Shown here: piece by piece, positions 24,920 to 32,839 of the stretch
Layout of the letters: each line of letters begins with the position of its first letter
Position numbering within the stretch: position 1 is the stretch's first letter
Assembly (NCBI GenBank): GCA_031286585.1
Contig: JAITUC010000010.1
Span: forward strand, 95,276 to 159,275
Length of the DNA stretch: 64,000 nucleotides
From: Delftia acidovorans
GTDB lineage: Bacteria > Pseudomonadota > Gammaproteobacteria > Burkholderiales > Burkholderiaceae_C
Direction: 5' to 3'
The notes under the pieces: model-generated
Told to the model about the DNA's origin: nothing
Databases searched by the model: none
The model's input: the letters and a program-made list of their open reading frames with translations, nothing else
Translations under genes and position numbers: made by a program

Positions 24920-26749
24920 ATGATGACTTTTCGCCATTCCCGCGCATGGCTCTGCGCGGCCGGCATCGCCACCCTTGCCCTGGGCCTTGCGGCCTGCGGC
25001 GGGGGCTCGTCGGGCAGCGCCAACCCGGGGCCGCGCATCTGGGGCTACATCCAACTGCCTGACGGCAACAAGATGCGCTATTCGGTGGTCTTCCCCAAGG
25101 GGCCGGGGCCGTTTCCCGTGCTGATGGAGTACGACGGCTACGGATCGGGCTCGGTCACCGACCAGACCACCCAGGAATGGACCCAGGAAGGCTATGCCGT
25201 GATGGGCCTGAACGTGCCCGGCACGGGCTGCTCCACGGGAGAGGACCAGTGGGCCGACGCCTCCGTGGGCGCGGCCGGGGCGCATGCGGTGGAGTGGGCG
25301 GCGCGCCAGGCGTGGTCCACGGGCAAGGTGGGCATGGTGGGCTATTCGTACTCGGGCTACGACCAGCTTTGGGTGGCAGCCCAGCGCCCGCCCAGCCTCA
25401 AGGCGATCGCGCCGGGCAAGAACGTGGCCGATCCCTACCGCGACGTGGCCTATCCGGGCGGCATCCAGAACATCGGCTTTCCAGCCAACTGGTGGCGGCA
25501 GTTCCCCGCGATATGGCGCAAGGCCGCCGAGGATGCCAAAGCGCTGGATGGCGATACCGGATGCGCCCAGATCGTGGAAGACAACATCCGCAAGATCCAG
25601 CGCCCCGACCTGGACATGGCGCGCTGGCTGGGCGAGGACCGCTTCTTCGGCGCCCGCTATGAGCGCAAGAGTGCCATGTACTCCACGCACCGCATCGATG
25701 TTCCCACGCTGGGCACCCAGGCCTGGCAGGACGAGCAGGTGGGCACGCGCATGGGCTACTACGAGGACAGCATCGCCCCGGACAAGATGTGGCTGATCAG
25801 CTCCAACGGCGACCACCACACCGACAACGCCCCCTTTGTTCGCGAGACCATGAAGCGTTTTTACGCGCGCTTTCTCAAGGGCGAGAGCAACGGCTTCGAG
25901 CACACGCCCCGCGTGCTGCTGGCGCAGGAAATGCAATGGATGAACGGCGGGGGCGACTATGGGCAGCTGCGCCCCTCGGCCGTGGCCAGCTTTGACCGGC
26001 TGCCCGTGCGCGTCACGCCCATGACGCTGTGGCTGCAGCCGGGCGGCGGGCTGGGCGATGCGCCGCCGCAGGCCGAGCACCAATCGGCCAGCTACCGCTA
26101 TCCCCTGCCGGGCGCCGAGGCCAACAAGCCTGATGCGGACATCGATTCCGGCGCGGGCCACTGGACGGCCAGCCCTGCCAGGCAGGGCCTGCTGCGCTTC
26201 ACCACGGCCCCGCTGCCGCGTGCGCTGAGCTTTTATGGCGAGGCCTCGCTGGACCTGTGGCTCAGCGCCACGGCCGGCGACACCGATGTGCAGGTCACCG
26301 TCTCGGAAGTGCGTCCCGACGGCCAGGAGATGTTCGTGCAGCGCGGCTGGCTGCGTGCCTCCATGCGTGCGCTGGACGGTCAGCGCTCCACCGCCTTGCG
26401 GCCCTGGGGCGATTTCACCGAGGCCGCCGTGCGCCCGCTGCGCCCCGGCGAGCCCACGCCGATGCGCGTGGAAATCCAGAAATTCGCCCATGTGTTCCGC
26501 GCGGGCTCCAGCCTGCGCGTGACCCTGGACACGCCTTCGCAGACCGGGTACTGGGCCTTCGACCATCTGTCCACGCCTTCCACCAACACCGTCTGGCTGG
26601 ACCGCAGCCGGCCGTCGAAGATCGTGCTGGGCCACATCGCCTATGCCCATAAGCGGCAGTTGCCGGACTGCCGGCGCATGTTGCGCCAGCCTTGCAGGCC
26701 CAACGAGGAGGCCGTTCCTTCTGGCGTGGGGCCCATGCCGCCGCTGTGA
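24920..26749 (+). CDS. CocE/NonD-family lipoprotein hydrolase
   Basis: This 609-residue protein has a lipoprotein signal (GLAACGG, lipobox Cys near 27). It then has an alpha/beta-hydrolase domain with nucleophile motif MVGYSYSGYDQLW and catalytic candidates in SSNGDHHTDN. A C-terminal jelly-roll region (LDLWLSATAGDTDVQVTVSE, FRAGSSLRVTLDTPS) is shared with cocaine esterase and X-Pro dipeptidyl peptidases. Substrate is unknown. CAGGAGGA precedes the ATG at 24920. The tandem TTCAG boxes upstream suggest two-component control. Confidence 0.87.
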   Translation: MMTFRHSRAWLCAAGIATLALGLAACGGGSSGSANPGPRIWGYIQLPDGNKMRYSVVFPKGPGPFPVLMEYDGYGSGSVTDQTTQEWTQEGYAVMGLNVPGTGCSTGEDQWADASVGAAGAHAVEWAARQAWSTGKVGMVGYSYSGYDQLWVAAQRPPSLKAIAPGKNVADPYRDVAYPGGIQNIGFPANWWRQFPAIWRKAAEDAKALDGDTGCAQIVEDNIRKIQRPDLDMARWLGEDRFFGARYERKSAMYSTHRIDVPTLGTQAWQDEQVGTRMGYYEDSIAPDKMWLISSNGDHHTDNAPFVRETMKRFYARFLKGESNGFEHTPRVLLAQEMQWMNGGGDYGQLRPSAVASFDRLPVRVTPMTLWLQPGGGLGDAPPQAEHQSASYRYPLPGAEANKPDADIDSGAGHWTASPARQGLLRFTTAPLPRALSFYGEASLDLWLSATAGDTDVQVTVSEVRPDGQEMFVQRGWLRASMRALDGQRSTALRPWGDFTEAAVRPLRPGEPTPMRVEIQKFAHVFRAGSSLRVTLDTPSQTGYWAFDHLSTPSTNTVWLDRSRPSKIVLGHIAYAHKRQLPDCRRMLRQPCRPNEEAVPSGVGPMPPL

Positions 26750-26774
26750 TGGCAGGCCCGGGTGTTGACTGCGA

Positions 26775-26790
26775 ATGAACGTTCGTTCAT
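26775..26790. promoter_or_regulatory. Inverted repeat upstream of the TetR gene
   Basis: ATGAACG (26775-26781), TT, CGTTCAT (26784-26790) is a perfect 16-base palindromic site beginning five bases after a TTGACT (26765-26770). It sits 10 bases before the TetR start codon. Its position over the promoter suggests autorepression by the adjacent regulator. Confidence 0.65.
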
Positions 26791-26800
26791 CATTCGGGGC

Positions 26801-27412
26801 ATGAAAAAGAAGGAAGACATCAGCGAGCGCCGGGCTGTCATCGTGGAAGCTGCCCTGCACTGCTTCGTGGAGCGTGGTTTTCACTGCACCAGCATGCGCG
26901 ACATTGCGCAGGCCGCCTCGGTGAGCCTGGGCAATCTGTACAACCACTTCGACAGCAAGCAGGCCCTGATTGCCGAGGTCGCCACGCAGGAGCAGACCGA
27001 GCTGCTGCCCTTGCTGCAGGCGCTGGAGCAGGCCGCAGCCCCTGCGCTGCCCGCCGTGGCGCAGTTCCTGGCCGCCTACCAGGCGCTGTGCCGCCAGCGG
27101 GAGTGGGCCGTGCTCAGCGCCGAATGCCTGTCCGAGATCGCGCGTTCGCCCGGGCTGGCGCCGGCCTTCGAGGCCAACCGCAGGCGCATGCTCGACGGCC
27201 TGGCAGGCTTCATGGAGCGCGGGGCGCAGCAGGGCCTCTTGCGGCCTGCCGTGCCCGTGCGCCTGGCCGCGCAACTGCTGCTGGATGCCGTGGAAAGCGA
27301 TGCGCTGCGCTTTGCGCTGGCGGTGACGCCGCAAGAAGACGCGGGGGCGGATGAAGGGGGCGATGTGCTGCATCCCGCCTTGCTGGCCTGCCTTCTTGGA
27401 GGCGCTGCATGA
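26801..27412 (+). CDS. TetR-family transcriptional regulator
   Basis: This protein of about 203 residues starts at ATG 26801 (MKKKEDISERRAVIVEAALH). The TetR helix-turn-helix is SMRDIAQAASVSLGNLYNHF followed by DSKQALIAEV. The C-terminal domain is variable, with no recognised ligand site. Its stop overlaps the start of the DUF418-like gene by 4 bases (ATGA), so that membrane protein is likely its target. Confidence 0.9.
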   Translation: MKKKEDISERRAVIVEAALHCFVERGFHCTSMRDIAQAASVSLGNLYNHFDSKQALIAEVATQEQTELLPLLQALEQAAAPALPAVAQFLAAYQALCRQREWAVLSAECLSEIARSPGLAPAFEANRRRMLDGLAGFMERGAQQGLLRPAVPVRLAAQLLLDAVESDALRFALAVTPQEDAGADEGGDVLHPALLACLLGGAA

Positions 27413-28458
27413 GGCACGCCACCGGCAGGGGCTCCCGCCTGGCGGGGCTGGATCTGGCGCGCTACCTTGCGCTGGCGGGCATGGTGTTCGTCAACTTCAA
27501 GCAGGCCATGCATCCTGCGCTGCAGGAGCCTGGCTGGCTGCTGTCGTTCTTCCATTTCCTGGAGGGCAAGGCCTCGGCCACCTTCGTGGTGCTGGCGGGA
27601 CTGGGCCTGGTGCTGGCCACGCGCTCGCTGGAGCCGGCCACGGCGCGCCTCTGGACGCTGCGCCGCGCGCTGTTCCTGCTGGTGGCCGGCGGCATGAACC
27701 TGCTGATCTTTCCGGCCGACATCATTCACTACTACGCGGTCTACTTCGTGCTGGCCATCGGCTGGCTGCAGGCCGGCACCCGGGCGCTGATGGCTGGCAT
27801 GGCGGCCGTGGCCGCGCTGTCCGCCTGGGCCTTGCTGCAGCTGGACTACAGCCAGGGCTGGGACTGGGCCAGCCTGTCCTACCAGGGCCTGTGGGAGCCA
27901 GCCGGTTTTGCGCGCAACCTGATGTTCAACGGCTTCCATCCGGTGCTGCCCTGGTTTGCGTTCTTCCTCTGCGGCATGCTGCTGGCGCGCCTGCCGCTGG
28001 CCGAGCCGCGCGTTCAATGGGGCCTGGTGACTGCGGGCGGCATGATGGTGGGCGCCGCCTGCGCCATCTCGAGGCTGGCAGCCCGCAGTGAATGGGCGCC
28101 CTGGCTGGCCACCGGCCCCATGCCGCCCGGCCCTGCCTACCTGCTGATGGGCCTGGGCTGCGCCAGCATCGCCATCGGCGCCTGCCTGCGGCTGGCCGAC
28201 CGCTGGCCCGGTGGACCGTGGCGCGGCCTGCTGCCGGCCGGGCGCATGACGCTGACCCTGTACCTGGCACACATCCTCATCGGCATGGGCCTGCTGGAGG
28301 CCCTGGGCGCGTTGGACGGCTCGCGCAGCCTGCGCGAAGTGGCCGTGGCCGCCGCGCTGTACGTGATCATCGCCAGCCTGGCTGCCTGGGCCTGGAGCAA
28401 GAAGGTGGCGCAGGGGCCCGTGGAGTGGGTGATGCGGCGGCTGACGGCGCTGGGCTGA
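27409..28458 (+). CDS. DUF418-like multi-pass membrane protein
   Basis: This 349-residue hydrophobic protein has about ten membrane segments. It opens with SRLAGLDLARYLALAGMVFV, the RxxGLDxxRxxALxGM pattern of DUF418/DUF1624 acyltransferase-like membrane proteins. Conserved-looking His residues occur in FNGFHPVLPW and LYLAHILIGMG. Biochemistry is unknown for most members. Translational coupling with the TetR gene suggests a regulated envelope function. It is followed by the TPP riboswitch of the next operon. Confidence 0.75.
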   Translation: MRHATGRGSRLAGLDLARYLALAGMVFVNFKQAMHPALQEPGWLLSFFHFLEGKASATFVVLAGLGLVLATRSLEPATARLWTLRRALFLLVAGGMNLLIFPADIIHYYAVYFVLAIGWLQAGTRALMAGMAAVAALSAWALLQLDYSQGWDWASLSYQGLWEPAGFARNLMFNGFHPVLPWFAFFLCGMLLARLPLAEPRVQWGLVTAGGMMVGAACAISRLAARSEWAPWLATGPMPPGPAYLLMGLGCASIAIGACLRLADRWPGGPWRGLLPAGRMTLTLYLAHILIGMGLLEALGALDGSRSLREVAVAAALYVIIASLAAWAWSKKVAQGPVEWVMRRLTALG

Positions 28459-28515
28459 TGCAGCCCGCAGCGGGATTGTCCCGGTCCTGCACCCTTGGCG
28501 ACCCTGCTGTAAGAT

Positions 28516-28597
28516 AGCTCTCCGCTCCGGGGTGCACGCCAGTGCTGAGATCCACACCCGAGAACTTGAACCGGGTCATTCCGGCGGAAGAAGAGCT
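28516..28597 (+). promoter_or_regulatory. TPP riboswitch (THI element) aptamer
   Basis: The thi-box consensus is present: CTGAGA at 28545-28550, the GGGGTGC arm at 28529-28535 pairing with CACCC, and the ACTTGAACCGGGTCATTCCGGCGGAAGA-type core at about 28564-28592. The closing P1 helix is AGCTCT (28516-28521) with AGAGCT (28592-28597), and P5 is formed by the CCGG...CCGG region. It lies 80 bases before the LuxE-like start with no promoter visible between. Thiamine pyrophosphate should therefore control the whole operon. Confidence 0.9.
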
Positions 28598-28633
28598 TGC
28601 ACCCCTGCGTGGCCGCCCATGCGCCACGGGCGG
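28598..28633 (+). promoter_or_regulatory. Likely expression platform of the TPP riboswitch
   Basis: TGCACCCC (28598-28605) is fully complementary to GGGGTGCA (28529-28536) inside the aptamer, so it can form an alternative helix that unfolds the ligand-bound state. A hairpin follows, with arms CCGCCC (28613-28618) and GGGCGG (28628-28633) and a 9-base loop. No U-tract follows it, so control of translation or Rho access is as likely as intrinsic termination. Confidence 0.55.
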
Positions 28634-28676
28634 GGGAGCCTTCGGAGCATCACGTCCCAGCTCTCGAAGGAATTCC

Positions 28677-29783
28677 ATGGACAAGGCCCGGCCCCAGGCG
28701 GCTTCTCTGGTCGCAGACCTGCTTGCATTCATCGCCATGGACGGCTGCACCGACGAGCAGTTCGACGCACTGGCCCTGCGGCTGTTCGCCTACCAATACG
28801 AATCGAATGCGCCGTTTCGCAGCTTCTGCCAGCGGCGCGGCGCCACGCTGCGCAATGTGAAGACCTGGAGCGACATTCCCGCCGTGCCCATTGACGCGTT
28901 CAAGGCCATGGAGCTGCGCAGCGAGCCGGCCTCGCCTGCGGAGCGCGTGTTCATGACCAGCGGCACCACGGGCCAGGCCAAGGGAATGTCTTCGCGCGGG
29001 CGCCATTTCCATCCCGCGCTCGATGTCTACGATGCGTCGATGACGCGCAACTTCGCGCAGCGCTTCATGGCCGGGCAGGAGCGCCTGCCCATGGGCATCC
29101 TCTTTCCCGACGAGCAGGCCATGCCCAACTCTTCGCTGGCCCACTACCTGGCGCTGGCCAGGACGGAATTCGGCACCCCCGACAGCCGCTATTTCCTGAC
29201 CCCCGAGGGACTGGACATGCCCGGCCTGTGCGCCGCGCTGGAGCAATCCGAGCGCAGCGGCCGCCCCTATGCGCTGCTGGGCGCCAGCTTCAGCCTGGTG
29301 CATGTGATGGATGCGCTGCGCGAGCAGGGCCGCAGCTTTTGCCTGCCGCCGGGCAGCCGCATCCTGGACACGGGCGGCTACAAGGGCCAGTCGCGAGAGC
29401 TGCCGCTGGAGGATTTCTACGCCGACCTGTCCCGGCTGCTGGGCGTGCCCCGCAGCCACTGCATCAACATGTACGGCATGACCGAGCTGAGCACGCAGTT
29501 CTATGACCACGGCAATGCCACGCTGCCCTCGGTCAAGTCGGGGCCGCACTGGATACGCTCGCGCCTGGTCGAGCCCGTCACCGGGCGCAGCGTGGCGCCC
29601 GGCGAGCGCGGCATTCTCGTGCACTGCGACCTGGCCAACTACAACGCGGTCACCACCATCCTCACCGAGGATGTTGGCCTGTGGGGGGACGGCGGTTTCC
29701 TGCTGTTGGGACGTGCCGAGGGCGCGGCGGCCAAGGGCTGCTCGCTGGCGGTCGATGAATTCGTGAAGGCTGCGGCGGCATGA
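28677..29783 (+). CDS. LuxE-like acyl-protein synthetase (carboxylate activation)
   Basis: This 368-residue protein resembles LuxE, which adenylates a carboxylic acid and carries it as a thioester. The adenylation P-loop FMTSGTTGQAKG lies at about 92-103, NMYGMTELS near 264-272, and a C-terminal KGCSLAVDEF with Cys355 near where LuxE is acylated. GAAGGAA precedes the ATG at 28677. It is the first gene after the TPP riboswitch and overlaps the LuxC-like gene by 4 bases. With no luxAB present, light emission is not its role. Its substrate is probably a thiamine-related acid (inference). Confidence 0.85.
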   Translation: MDKARPQAASLVADLLAFIAMDGCTDEQFDALALRLFAYQYESNAPFRSFCQRRGATLRNVKTWSDIPAVPIDAFKAMELRSEPASPAERVFMTSGTTGQAKGMSSRGRHFHPALDVYDASMTRNFAQRFMAGQERLPMGILFPDEQAMPNSSLAHYLALARTEFGTPDSRYFLTPEGLDMPGLCAALEQSERSGRPYALLGASFSLVHVMDALREQGRSFCLPPGSRILDTGGYKGQSRELPLEDFYADLSRLLGVPRSHCINMYGMTELSTQFYDHGNATLPSVKSGPHWIRSRLVEPVTGRSVAPGERGILVHCDLANYNAVTTILTEDVGLWGDGGFLLLGRAEGAAAKGCSLAVDEFVKAAAA

Positions 29784-31249
29784 CGATCGAGCGGATCACG
29801 GCCGGCTACCTGCCCGGGCTGCGCGAGGACGAGGTGCAGTGGCATGTGCTGCCCTTCGAACGCGGCGGCGTGCGGCTGGAAGTCTCCGTGCCCCTGCTGA
29901 CCGGCCCGCAGATGCATGCGCTGGCAGCCCATGTGCGCCGGGCCGCAGACCGCCACCTGAGGGCCATGCCCGTGGCCGAGATCATCGACGCCATCGACCG
30001 CGCCATGGCCCGCCTGCTGGACCGCAGCGATCCCTATCGCCGCCAGGCCGAGGCCTGGCTGCCCGTGGTCAGCGGCTATGACGCCGACATGGTGCGCCTG
30101 GGGCTGACGGGCTTCTTCAAGACCTTCCGCGCCCCGCAGCTGCGGCGCTTCGTGGCCGAGGACTTTGCCAACCCGGCCGTGCTCGACGGCTTCCAGCCCG
30201 CGCCCAAGGGCGGCGCGGTGCGTGCCTTCGGCCCCGACCTGCTGATGCACAGCTGGGCGGGCAATGTTCCTGCGCTGTCCCTGTGGAGCCTGGTCTGCGG
30301 GCTGCTGGTCAAGGCGCCCGCCATTGGCAAGCTGGCCAGTGCCGAGCCGCTGTTCGCGGGCTGGTTCGCGCGGCTGCTGGCCGAGGTGCACCCGCCGCTG
30401 GCCGATTGCCTGGCCGTGGTGTGGTGGAGCGGTGCGGGGGGGGGGGATGGGGCGGATGGAGGTGCAGCCGCCGCGCTCCATGCCGAGGCCGACACCGTGC
30501 TCGCCTATGGCGGCAACCAGACGCTGCAGGCACTGCGCCAGCGCCTGCCCGTGACCACGCGCTTTCTGCCGCACGGCCACAAGCTGGGCTTCGGCATGGT
30601 GGGTGCCGCTGCGCTGGACACGCTCAAGGCGCCTGCCGTGGCGCGGCTGGCGGCCTGGGACGTGATGCGCTACGACCAGCAGGGCTGCTACTCGCCCCAT
30701 GTCTTCTACGTGGAGCGCGGCGCTCCCGTCTCTCCGCGTGCGTTTGCCGACTACCTGGCGGCCGAGCTGGCCAACCTGCAGCGGCGCTTTGCGCGCCGGC
30801 CGTTGGAGCTGGAGGAGGGCGCCGCCGTGGCCCGCTGGCAGCAGTCCGTGGAATGGTCGGGCGATGCGCAGCAACTGCTGGGCCCCGTTGACGCGCCCTG
30901 GAGCGTGGCCTGCAGCGACAGCCTGCAGCCGCTGGCGCCCACGGCCCTGTACCGCACGATTGCCGTGGTGGGCGTGGACCGCCTGGACGACGCCGTACCC
31001 GTGGTGGCCGCGCAGCGCGAGTACCTGCAGACGGCCGGCATCGCCGCCTCGCCCGAACAGCTGTACCGGCTGGCCGGCCTGCTGGGTGCGGCCGGCGTCA
31101 CGCGCATCAGCGCCATCGGCTCCATGAGCATGCCCGAGGCCGGCTGGCACCATGACGGCCGCTTCAACCTGCTGGACCTGGTGCGCATGGCCGATATCGA
31201 GCAATCCGCCGAGGCGGCGGCGCAGCCGTTCGCCCCGTATGCGGATTGA
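29780..31249 (+). CDS. LuxC-like acyl-CoA/acyl-protein reductase
   Basis: This 489-residue protein matches the LuxC acyl reductase family of the aldehyde-dehydrogenase fold. The catalytic Cys lies in DQQGCYSPHVFYVE (Cys303), and LMHSWAGNVPALSLWSLVCG is the typical nucleotide-site segment. It would reduce the acyl thioester made by the LuxE-like partner to an aldehyde using NAD(P)H. A run of 11 G at 30436-30446 encodes part of a Gly/Ala/Asp loop (residues 219-223) and could slip. Overlaps of 4 bases upstream and close spacing downstream make it part of one operon. Confidence 0.87.
   Translation: MTIERITAGYLPGLREDEVQWHVLPFERGGVRLEVSVPLLTGPQMHALAAHVRRAADRHLRAMPVAEIIDAIDRAMARLLDRSDPYRRQAEAWLPVVSGYDADMVRLGLTGFFKTFRAPQLRRFVAEDFANPAVLDGFQPAPKGGAVRAFGPDLLMHSWAGNVPALSLWSLVCGLLVKAPAIGKLASAEPLFAGWFARLLAEVHPPLADCLAVVWWSGAGGGDGADGGAAAALHAEADTVLAYGGNQTLQALRQRLPVTTRFLPHGHKLGFGMVGAAALDTLKAPAVARLAAWDVMRYDQQGCYSPHVFYVERGAPVSPRAFADYLAAELANLQRRFARRPLELEEGAAVARWQQSVEWSGDAQQLLGPVDAPWSVACSDSLQPLAPTALYRTIAVVGVDRLDDAVPVVAAQREYLQTAGIAASPEQLYRLAGLLGAAGVTRISAIGSMSMPEAGWHHDGRFNLLDLVRMADIEQSAEAAAQPFAPYAD
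30436..30446 (+). repeat. G11 homopolymer inside the LuxC-like gene
   Basis: Eleven consecutive G residues fall in codons 219-223 of the reductase. Slippage by one base would truncate the enzyme and uncouple the downstream ABC and SDR genes. The run lies in a low-complexity Gly-rich loop, which tolerates three-base changes. Confidence 0.8.
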
Positions 31250-31254
31250 CATCC

Positions 31255-32043
31255 ATGCAAACGGGCACGACGGGCAGGACAGACCGGGCTGACGGCATGG
31301 CGTTTCTCGATATCGAACAGGTGGTGTTCACCTACCCCGGCCGCCCGCCCGTGGTGGACGGCGTGGACTGGCGCGTGCAGGCCGGTGAGATCCACTGCCT
31401 GCTGGGCCGCAGCGGCTGCGGCAAGACCACCTTGCTCAAGCTGGCGGCGGGGCTGCTCAGGCCGCAGTCGGGCCGCATTCTGCTGCGCGGCGCCGAGCTG
31501 GCCGAGCCCGGCCCGCAGCTGGGCTTCATGTTCCAGGCGCCCACGCTGCTGGAGTGGCATACGGCGCTGGGCAATGTGCTGCTGCCCGTGTCGCTGCAAA
31601 GGCGCCCCGCGCCGCAGGACGAGCAGCGCGCCCTGGCGCTGCTGGAGCAACTGGGCCTGGCCAGCCACGCGCAACGCCATCCGCGCCATCTCTCGGGCGG
31701 GCAGCAAAGCCGCGTGGCGCTGGCACGGGCGCTGGTGCTGGACCCGCCGCTGCTGCTGCTGGACGAGCCCTTTGCCGCGCTGGATGCCATCACGCGGGCC
31801 GAGCTGCAGGACGACCTGCTGCGCACCTGCCGCGAGCGCGGCACCACGGTGCTCTTCGTGACGCACGACATCAACGAGGCCGTCTACCTGGGCGACCGCA
31901 TCGCCCTCATGCACGGCGGGCGCATCGTGGCCGATATGGCGATCGATCTGCCCGCGCCGCGCACCCAGGCCATGCGCCACGGGCCGGCGTTCAACGAGCA
32001 CTGCGCCCGCGTGCGCGCAGCCATGGACAGGACGGCGGCATGA
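31255..32043 (+). CDS. ABC transporter ATP-binding protein (NitT/TauT type)
   Basis: The protein has 262 residues from ATG 31255. Walker A is LGRSGCGKTT, the signature is HLSGGQQSRVALARA, Walker B is LLLLDEPFAALD, followed by VTHDINEAVYL. This sequence style belongs to the nitrate/sulfonate/taurine importer group, whose members include pyrimidine-precursor (ThiXYZ-type) systems. A second ATG at 31297 (MAFLDIEQ) begins nearer the domain and is also possible. The gene follows the LuxC-like stop by five bases and overlaps the permease start. Confidence 0.9.
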   Translation: MQTGTTGRTDRADGMAFLDIEQVVFTYPGRPPVVDGVDWRVQAGEIHCLLGRSGCGKTTLLKLAAGLLRPQSGRILLRGAELAEPGPQLGFMFQAPTLLEWHTALGNVLLPVSLQRRPAPQDEQRALALLEQLGLASHAQRHPRHLSGGQQSRVALARALVLDPPLLLLDEPFAALDAITRAELQDDLLRTCRERGTTVLFVTHDINEAVYLGDRIALMHGGRIVADMAIDLPAPRTQAMRHGPAFNEHCARVRAAMDRTAA

Positions 32044-32801
32044 CGGTGTCCTCGTTCCATGCCCGCCTGCTGGCCGCCGCGCTGGCGCTGGCCCTGCTGG
32101 GCCTGTGGGAGCTGCTGGTGCGGCAATGGGGCCTGTCCGCCCTGGTGCTGCCGGCGCCCTCGGCCATTGCGGCATCGCTGTGGACGGGGCTGGCCACGGG
32201 CTATTTCTGGCCGCATATCCTGGCGACGCTCCAGGCCCTGCTGCTGGGGCTGGCGGCCGGCAGCGCGGTCGGCCTGCTGGCGGGCATGGCCCTGGCGGAA
32301 TCCGAGCTGCTGGAGCGTGTGCTCAAGCCCTATGTGGTGGTCAGCCAGGTCGTGCCCAAGCTGGCGCTGGCGCCACTGTTCGTGCTGTGGTTCGGCTTCG
32401 GCATGCTGCCCACGGTGCTGATCACGGCGCTGATCTGCTTTTTCCCTCTGATGGAAAACACCCTGACCGGCCTGCGCCAGGTCGATGCCCAGCGGCTGCA
32501 ACTGTTTCGCATGCTGGGCGCCACGCGGCTGCAGACGCTGCTGCGCCTGAAGCTGCCCACGGGCCTGCCCGCCATTCTTGCGGGCCTGCGCGTGGCCGTG
32601 GTGCTGGCCCTGGTCGGCGCCGTGGTGGCCGAGTTCATGGGCGCCAGCCGCGGCCTGGGCGCCGTGGTCATTGCCGCCCAGGGAATGATGGACACCGCCC
32701 TCATGTTCGCGGCCCTGGTGCTGATCGCCGCCATGGGCCTGCTGCTGTACCAGGCCTGCCTGGTGCTGGAGCGCCGGCTGCTGCGCTCGCGCGCCGCCTG
32801 A
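32040..32801 (+). CDS. ABC transporter permease (NitT/TauT type)
   Basis: This is a 253-residue membrane protein with about six membrane segments, beginning MTVSSFHARLLAAALALALL. The cytoplasmic coupling loop MLGATRLQTLLRLKLPTGLP is the EAA-type motif that contacts the ATPase. The ATG overlaps the ATPase stop by 4 bases. One permease gene is present, so a homodimer is expected. It belongs to the TPP-riboswitch operon and probably imports a thiamine precursor. Confidence 0.9.
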   Translation: MTVSSFHARLLAAALALALLGLWELLVRQWGLSALVLPAPSAIAASLWTGLATGYFWPHILATLQALLLGLAAGSAVGLLAGMALAESELLERVLKPYVVVSQVVPKLALAPLFVLWFGFGMLPTVLITALICFFPLMENTLTGLRQVDAQRLQLFRMLGATRLQTLLRLKLPTGLPAILAGLRVAVVLALVGAVVAEFMGASRGLGAVVIAAQGMMDTALMFAALVLIAAMGLLLYQACLVLERRLLRSRAA

Positions 32802-32839
32802 CCACCCTGAACACTCCCGAAACCTTTTCTCCAAGCGCC

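Noticed and set aside
28677..31249. Bioluminescence operon because of LuxC/LuxE similarity
   Set aside because: No luciferase (luxAB) or luxD genes are present, and the operon is preceded by a TPP riboswitch.
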